Assembly: GCA_020137815.1 (NCBI GenBank) | Contig: CM035351.1 | Span: forward strand, 4,671,078 to 4,735,077 | DNA length: 64,000 nucleotides | Direction: 5' to 3' | DNA from: Hormiphora californensis | Lineage: Eukaryota; Ctenophora; Tentaculata; Cydippida; Pleurobrachiidae | The notes under the pieces: model-generated | Database searches by the model: none | The model's input: the letters and a program-made list of their open reading frames with translations, nothing else | What the model was told of the DNA's origin: nothing | Part shown: positions 59,376-64,000 of the stretch, in pieces | Numbering within the stretch: position 1 is the first letter of the stretch | Layout of the letters: each line of letters opens with the position of its first letter | Program-made: the position numbers and the translations under genes

Positions 59376-62300
59376 TCTCTCTTCTCCTCTCTCCCAAAAT
59401 TGAGGGGGAGCCCTTCAGGGGGGGGTAGGGAGGTGGAGGGTGGTAGGAAACCTTCATTAACGTTCTAATTTGCGCTGTCTGAATAACCTCTTTTACCTCT
59501 CTCAGAGGGAGGATATCTTGTTAAAGTCGGACAGGGCCTCTCGACCAGTACCATACACTCAAGTAATGTCGCCGCCGGACCTAGTGGCACCATTCTATCC
59601 CTGACAATGAATTCTGATAAAACTGTATTGTATGCCCTCTCTGAATCGTGGGTGACTCGGGTACCAATCGAGCAGCAGGATGCCTGCCTTCACGCTACAA
59701 CATGCAGGTGAACTATGACAGAGAGAGACAGCTGTTGCTGCAGGCGCACTGTATGTTGTTCTGAGCGTCGCGCGCGGTGCTCAATCTGTAGAGTAGCGCG
59801 CGCTGGGGCGGTTTATTCAACACTGCAAAACACGTGAAGGCTTGCCCCTCGCTGATAACCTAGCTATATGGGCCCTGGGGAGACGGTTCCAAGGCCTTCA
59901 CCTTCAATGACACTGGCCTATAATAATCCCATCCCCCTCAGTGAGTGCCTGGACCTGTATTACCCGTACTGTAACTGGTGCAAGACCGCTAATGAGATGC
60001 GATGTGTTGCCCTAACCACCGAATGTCCCATGACGGATCTTGTTCGACCCACTGAAACTTGTAGAGCTTTACCAACGTGAGTATTAATATAGTTCTTAAC
60101 TGAGCTATCGGGAGTGTCCTAGCCATAGTCCGCATCCTAAAAGTCATAGGATGCGGACTAGTCATAGTATGACCATTACTTATTTGATACTTGGTTCGGT
60201 CTCCTCAATCATTCGAGTGACCGGCTCCAAGTATCTCGCTCGTAGCGACGTGAGCTGTCTCCATTCATTTCTGTTCTCTGCAGTGTTAGTAATAGCACGG
60301 AGAGACTGGGATTGACTATCAACCGATCTAATTTTTTATTTCACAGGTTTAGCAAGGAGCCTGGTGATGTTGTGATAAGGAAGGGAAGGAAGGCTGTTCT
60401 CTCCTGTAGTGGAAGGGATGGAGAGGTTGGGGTGTGGGAGAGAGAGGACGGGGCACCGATATCTCGATCTGCTCGACACACAAAGACCTCACTCATCATT
60501 CCCTCGGTAGGATTTATATCCCAGTTTTTCTAAAATTCTACCCATTTTGCATCGTGTAAACCCTGGCAGTTCTAGCATGGTCAGTCATCCACAGCCCTAT
60601 TTTAACACCTCACCCCATCCTAATCCCCCTCTCAATTACCAGGTCCAACTATCAGATATGGGAGTGTATCTTTGTGTCCTGAACAACACAAGTGGTAAGG
60701 TCTCAGTCAAGGGGTACCTAGAAGTTACAGAGTCCCCCTACTTTATAATGCAGCCGGAGAACATATCAGCCTTTGAGGAAGATATCAATATTGAACTGCA
60801 ATGTCAGGCTAGCGGCAGTCCCAAGCCAAATGTAAGTGAAATTTTGGAAGCGGATTTAAGTTTGGTAACGAAGTTACCCCTCCCTTGCCAGCGCGATGGG
60901 GTTCTCGATGTTTTGAAGTGGTGTTTCTGAACAGACCTAGCTGTTTTTTCCTGTAGCTGCTGCTGTGAGAACAGTTTTACTGGGGTGGGGTTGTCAGCTG
61001 TCGCGGTGGTATATTGCGACACATAGTGCTGTCACCTACCACCCTCAGGGCAATTCAATACCCTCCTGCCCTATTAGTATTTACCCCTCCCTCTTCCACA
61101 GATCAAATGGTTTAAGAAGGGTGGCCAAGTTCCCGATGGCTCTGAGTTGACTTTCGACGGGTTTCTAAAGATTTACCGGGTGCTAAAAGAGGACGAGGGG
61201 TATTACTGGTGTGAAGCGGAGAATGAGGTTGACAGTATTGTTAGCAGGGAAGCATATCTCACCATATCAGGTGTGTATAACAAGTATAGGAACACATTAT
61301 TTTGTCCGTTATACTCGGGTCTAATTTCGGATAAGAATAGTCAAGTACTACGTGTATTACAAAGTAATACAAGTTTTTAATTTTTTACTAATAGTTTCAT
61401 GCTTTCGCAATCGTCTGACGATTGCGAAAGCATGAAACTATTAGTAAAAAATTAAAAACTTGTATTACTTTGTAATCAGCTCCAGAATCTTGATCCTGTC
61501 GAGCGCTTTACCAGCAATCCCTTTATAAGCAAAGATACTACGTGTATTATGTATCGAAGTTTTGTCTTTGAGATATCATGAATGTGATCTGATCTGGGAA
61601 ATAAGATTATTTGTTTGGCTATTATCCGATAGTTGAAACCTATAACTAACCACAATCTTGACAGTAACAGTTCTCCCCCTGTCCTCCCTATTTCTACACA
61701 CATCTAACTGACAGTAACAGTTCTCCCGTGTCCCCCAGAAGGTATGATGGAGAAGACAGAAGAGCAGGGTAACGATGACTCAGTCCCCACTATGACCCTT
61801 GTGGGCATGATTATTGCAATTGTCGTCAGTGCGTTCCTGTGTTTCCTAGTTGGCATGATAGCCCATAAACTGTACCGGAGACATAGGAAGAAAACGGTGA
61901 GTTGACCTCAGTTTACTCTGTCAGGCACTGCACTGACCACTCTTCAGCTGCACGCTCAGAAGAGTGGTCAGGCTGACAGTGCACTTGCTGCTGGAGATAA
62001 TTCATATTGAACATTGATCAAGCTGCTATTCCCAATAAGAATACACTTGCTAATAACCCATGTGTTTCTACAGGATGGAACAGTTTCCCAGACCCCTGCT
62101 GGACCGGCCATGGCCCGTGGACAGTGGACCCCAGTCAACACCCTACCCTACCAGATATACCGGCCTCAAGAGTGGGGTGCAGACAGGATGTACCCCAACT
62201 ACCACAACCAGACCACACTGAACGCTCCTCCCCTCCCTCTCAGACCTGGTATGTTGTCATCTTGCAGTGAGAGTATATCACTGTACTATGGTGGTTTTGT

Positions 62301-62769
62301 AGTGGGACGGTACCTCTCGGGTTTATAAACAATATAGCCAGATTGAGATTGATATAGTGCCGATTGAGTGTGTTGTTACCCTCCAACATTCTAAACGTGT
62401 TTCTTTTCAGACCTAATGGCCCAGATGGCCCGACTGGATAGCGTCTACCTTGAAGAGGATGAGGCGCCCCCCGCATACGATGACCGGCACACAGACAGTC
62501 CTCCCCTTCTCCCACCAACCCCAGTCTCCCTGCAAGGCCCACCCGTCTGCTTCAACCGCTACACGCCTCCACAGTTCAACACTTGTCCATCAGGACCCCA
62601 TTACGCTTCGGTAGGGGGCGACTATGCCGTGATAACGGCACCCGCCCCCACACAGAGACAGTACAGCATGGACTTGAGAGCTTTTACCGCACACCCCTCT
62701 TCTAATTCCACTAACACAGACAATAGTGGGGCCGGCCTCGGTGTGGGGCCAAACCATAGTGTTATCTGA
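47915..62769 (+). CDS. Transmembrane semaphorin (sema-PSI-Ig-Ig-TM-cytoplasmic tail), incomplete in the sema domain
   Basis: A likely signal-peptide exon lies at 47915-47990 (MFHLIILILLGISA). A clean sema exon at 51906-52035 carries GSILCSFTIATIDNAFRGPY. The next certain exons are 59506-59707 (sema end: LYALSESWVTRVPIEQQDAC), 59942-60076 (PSI: SECLDLYYPYCNWC), 60347-60506 with 60643-60831 (first Ig and start of second), 61102-61270 (second Ig: IKWFKKGG to YYWCEAENE), 61739-61896 (TM helix MIIAIVVSAFLCFLVGMIAH) and 62074-62248 with 62411-62769 (tail). The exons from 59506 on are in phase. The tail has a PPAY motif. Semaphorins signal through plexins. The remaining sema exons fall in poor sequence or the N gap. 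Confidence 0.85.
48485..48700. repeat. CT-rich tract in the semaphorin intron
   Basis: Pure CT at about 48485-48535, then TC-rich sequence to 48700. The overlapping open frames in all three phases are repeat-driven. Confidence 0.85.
49364..49472. mobile_element. 109-bp hAT-like MITE in a semaphorin intron
   Basis: A full-length copy with both CAGGAACCGACCGAA ends. Flanked by ATAATCGTGGA on each side (49353-49363 and 49473-49483), which is longer than the 8 bp at 42047, perhaps through local sequence similarity. Confidence 0.9.
49615..49714. other. Assembly gap of 100 Ns
   Basis: Exactly 100 N characters, the usual scaffolding placeholder; the true distance is unknown. It falls within the semaphorin gene. 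Confidence 0.99.
49905..50420. other. Low-quality, homopolymer-inflated sequence
   Basis: Dense runs of 4-14 identical bases, with few normal dinucleotides. Adjacent sequence is normal. Open frames here (Phe/Pro or Lys/Gly/Glu rich) are artefacts. Confidence 0.8.
52400..52490. repeat. (GA)n microsatellite
   Basis: A GA dinucleotide run of about 80 bp in the semaphorin intron. Confidence 0.97.
52885..53465 (+). repeat. About 24-bp GC-rich minisatellite, more than 20 units
   Basis: Units such as GGAGCGGGGTCAGCTGTC followed by CTTACT, TTTACT or CTCTCT, with GGAACGGGG and GGGTGGCTG variants. The unit length is a multiple of three, so several frames stay open and give repeats such as SGAGSAVFTG. 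I see no flanking exon signals, so this is treated as a non-coding intronic repeat. Confidence 0.9.
53600..54230. other. Low-quality, homopolymer-inflated sequence
   Basis: Same character as 49905-50420, with poly-C, poly-G and poly-A runs. One phrase near 53745-53800 (GGGACCCGGGTCCCGGGGG) resembles a distorted copy of sequence near 58915-59000. Confidence 0.75.
55150..58100. other. Long block of low-quality, homopolymer-inflated sequence
   Basis: Almost 3 kb in which bases occur mainly in runs. Long purine-only frames (Arg/Gly/Glu/Lys) and pyrimidine-only frames on the other strand are artefacts. Part of the missing sema-domain exons may be buried here. Confidence 0.8.
58250..58890. repeat. 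Three long CT/GA microsatellite arrays
   Basis: CT at about 58250-58405, GA at about 58538-58640 and CT at about 58838-58886, within the semaphorin intron. A further CT tract lies at 59337-59395. Confidence 0.95.
60862..60893 (+). repeat. One-ended relic of the TTGGTAAC MITE family in a semaphorin intron
   Basis: TTGGTAACGAAGTTACCCC, then a TTGCCAGCGCG phrase similar to that inside the copy at 38255-38336. No matching right end was found. Confidence 0.6.
61356..61476. repeat. 120-bp perfect palindrome in a semaphorin intron
   Basis: Centred near 61416 in ATTGCGAAAG-type sequence. The outer ends read ATTACAAAGTAATACAAG and its complement. It lies inside a segment flanked by direct repeats of TACTACGTGTATTA (about 61346 and 61536). 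Confidence 0.9.
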
Positions 62770-64000
62770 AAGGGTTCAGAGAGGTGGCGTGTTTTAGAAT
62801 TTTTGTTATGTTGTGTTTCTCAAGTGTGAGAGAGAGTTCGAGTGAGTTGGCCCAGCTGTGTGCCACTTGATGACCCAATTCAGACACACTATTTGCTCAC
62901 AGTCACGAGTTGGGTTGCCAAAAATGTGGCACACAGATAACTATATCTGAGAGGTTCCAGATATATAAATTAACTTATTGAATGATATATCGAGATATAT
63001 TATACCGTTTATTGGCCCATCCGGTTATACATAATACTATCAATACAAACTGTTCTGTAAGAATACGATTTCCTGTGAAAATACTGCTGCCATAGCAACC
63101 TTTTTTTTTGTAAAACTCATATTATCCTATAAATACTTTAACATCCTAACATTATTCGTGCACTATTATTTACATTTATTTTAATGCCCAGTGCAACGAA
63201 CCTTTTTCATAAATGCCTTATTATTATTTTTTTGAATTTTCAATCTTTATTCAAAAGACAATTCAAGTCAGACCGTACGTACTTTTAAATTTAAATTTAC
63301 GTACAATTTACAAGGTCCTAAGTTAGATGGGGTTTTACTGATAAACTATTTCGGGGTATTCTGAACAGTCATATCAGATGAAACCCCTTCTAATCGCCCT
63401 TTTATTTCCTATCAACGTTTGCTTTTTTAACCCGTGGTACCCAGAAATGTTTAGTGGGTGTTTGAGAGGGTAATTGTTAGTTTCCCAAAACAAAAACTGG
63501 GCAGAAAGGGATGGTTTTTTGGGGAGTTTTTGTGCTGTTGCTGCTGTTAACACAATTATCACGGCATCGGAGAGAGAATTGTCACTACAGTGTGATATTG
63601 TACTCATGAGTATAACCATTCTGATCTGATGCTATGTAAATATTTCAAAAAGAAAATTAACGTGTTTTTATTTGTTTGACTTTGGGATGCGAATGCGATG
63701 CGGGTCTCTTTCTCACTATATTTTCCATATCGAGGGCCAAAATGATGCACGTATCAGCTGACCTTGGTGACATATAGACACCTGGCGCACGGTGTCTATG
63801 TCACCAACAGCTGACCTAGCGGCAACAACTTATACCCAATCTGTTAGTGTAACAAATCTGAACAAAATAATAAAGAAAAGGGGAAGAAAATGACTGTTTA
63901 GCGGCGCCGACCCCGTTTTAACCTGTCTGGTGGCGCCGACCCAATCTGAGTGCACTGTCGCGAGAATTCAAATGGGGTATCATAACATCAACTAACCCTG
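62770..64000. other. Semaphorin 3' region, no further gene seen
   Basis: AT-rich 3' UTR or intergenic sequence. Contains a short inverted repeat near 63755-63815 (CAGCTGACCTTGGTGACAT and its complement) and a duplicated GGCGCCGACCC phrase at about 63902 and 63933. Open frames on either strand are short and not protein-like. Confidence 0.5.

Overview
This is a eukaryotic nuclear window, from an invertebrate metazoan. Genes are split by short GT-AG introns. Tropomodulin, a Tubby-family protein, a transmembrane semaphorin, UNC119, LIN52 and a ciliary dynein regulatory complex subunit together point to an animal with motile cilia. Compact genes, heavy (CT)n microsatellites and abundant short inverted-repeat transposons would fit an early-branching invertebrate, but I cannot name the lineage from sequence alone.

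Layout. 0.2-6 kb, minus strand: a small HAD-type phosphatase, a membrane protein with four TM2 domains and a C-terminal RING finger, and LIN52. 6.4-7.3 kb: a broken non-LTR retrotransposon tail. 8.2-17 kb, plus strand: proteasome alpha-5, PIGL, tropomodulin and ALG11. 17.3-19.9 kb, minus strand: DRC5/TCTE1, with a small membrane-protein ORF nested antisense in an intron. 20-27.4 kb: a repeat-dense block holding a five-exon secreted C-type-lectin-like gene. 27.4-31.1 kb: repeats only. 31.2-35.5 kb: a Tubby-like gene whose middle is lost in poor sequence. 36.6-37.3 kb: an unrecognised ORF. 37.9-41.4 kb, minus: UNC119, with a secreted cysteine-rich gene nested antisense in its last intron. 42.2-45.4 kb, minus: isovaleryl-CoA dehydrogenase, followed upstream by an unrecognised helical protein. 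47.9-62.8 kb, plus: a semaphorin whose sema domain is mostly lost to a 100-N gap and degraded sequence, but whose sema end, PSI, two Ig, transmembrane and tail exons are clean.

Exon structures were built by hand. For every fully modelled gene the intron phases close and the total coding length is a multiple of three. Most genes are housekeeping. DRC5, UNC119 and the Tubby-like protein are all linked to cilia in other animals.

The most unusual items are: the 4xTM2-RING protein; a symmetric, skippable tropomodulin exon that also begins with a Met-Gly-Cys-Cys acylation-type start; a three-way-junction hairpin element with a compensatory base change between its two copies; two 1360-bp inverted copies of a hAT-like foldback element around exon 1 of the lectin gene; and a miniature transposon with 9-bp target duplications that landed on or beside splice donors. 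Three or four blocks show homopolymer-inflated, low-quality sequence that breaks real genes.
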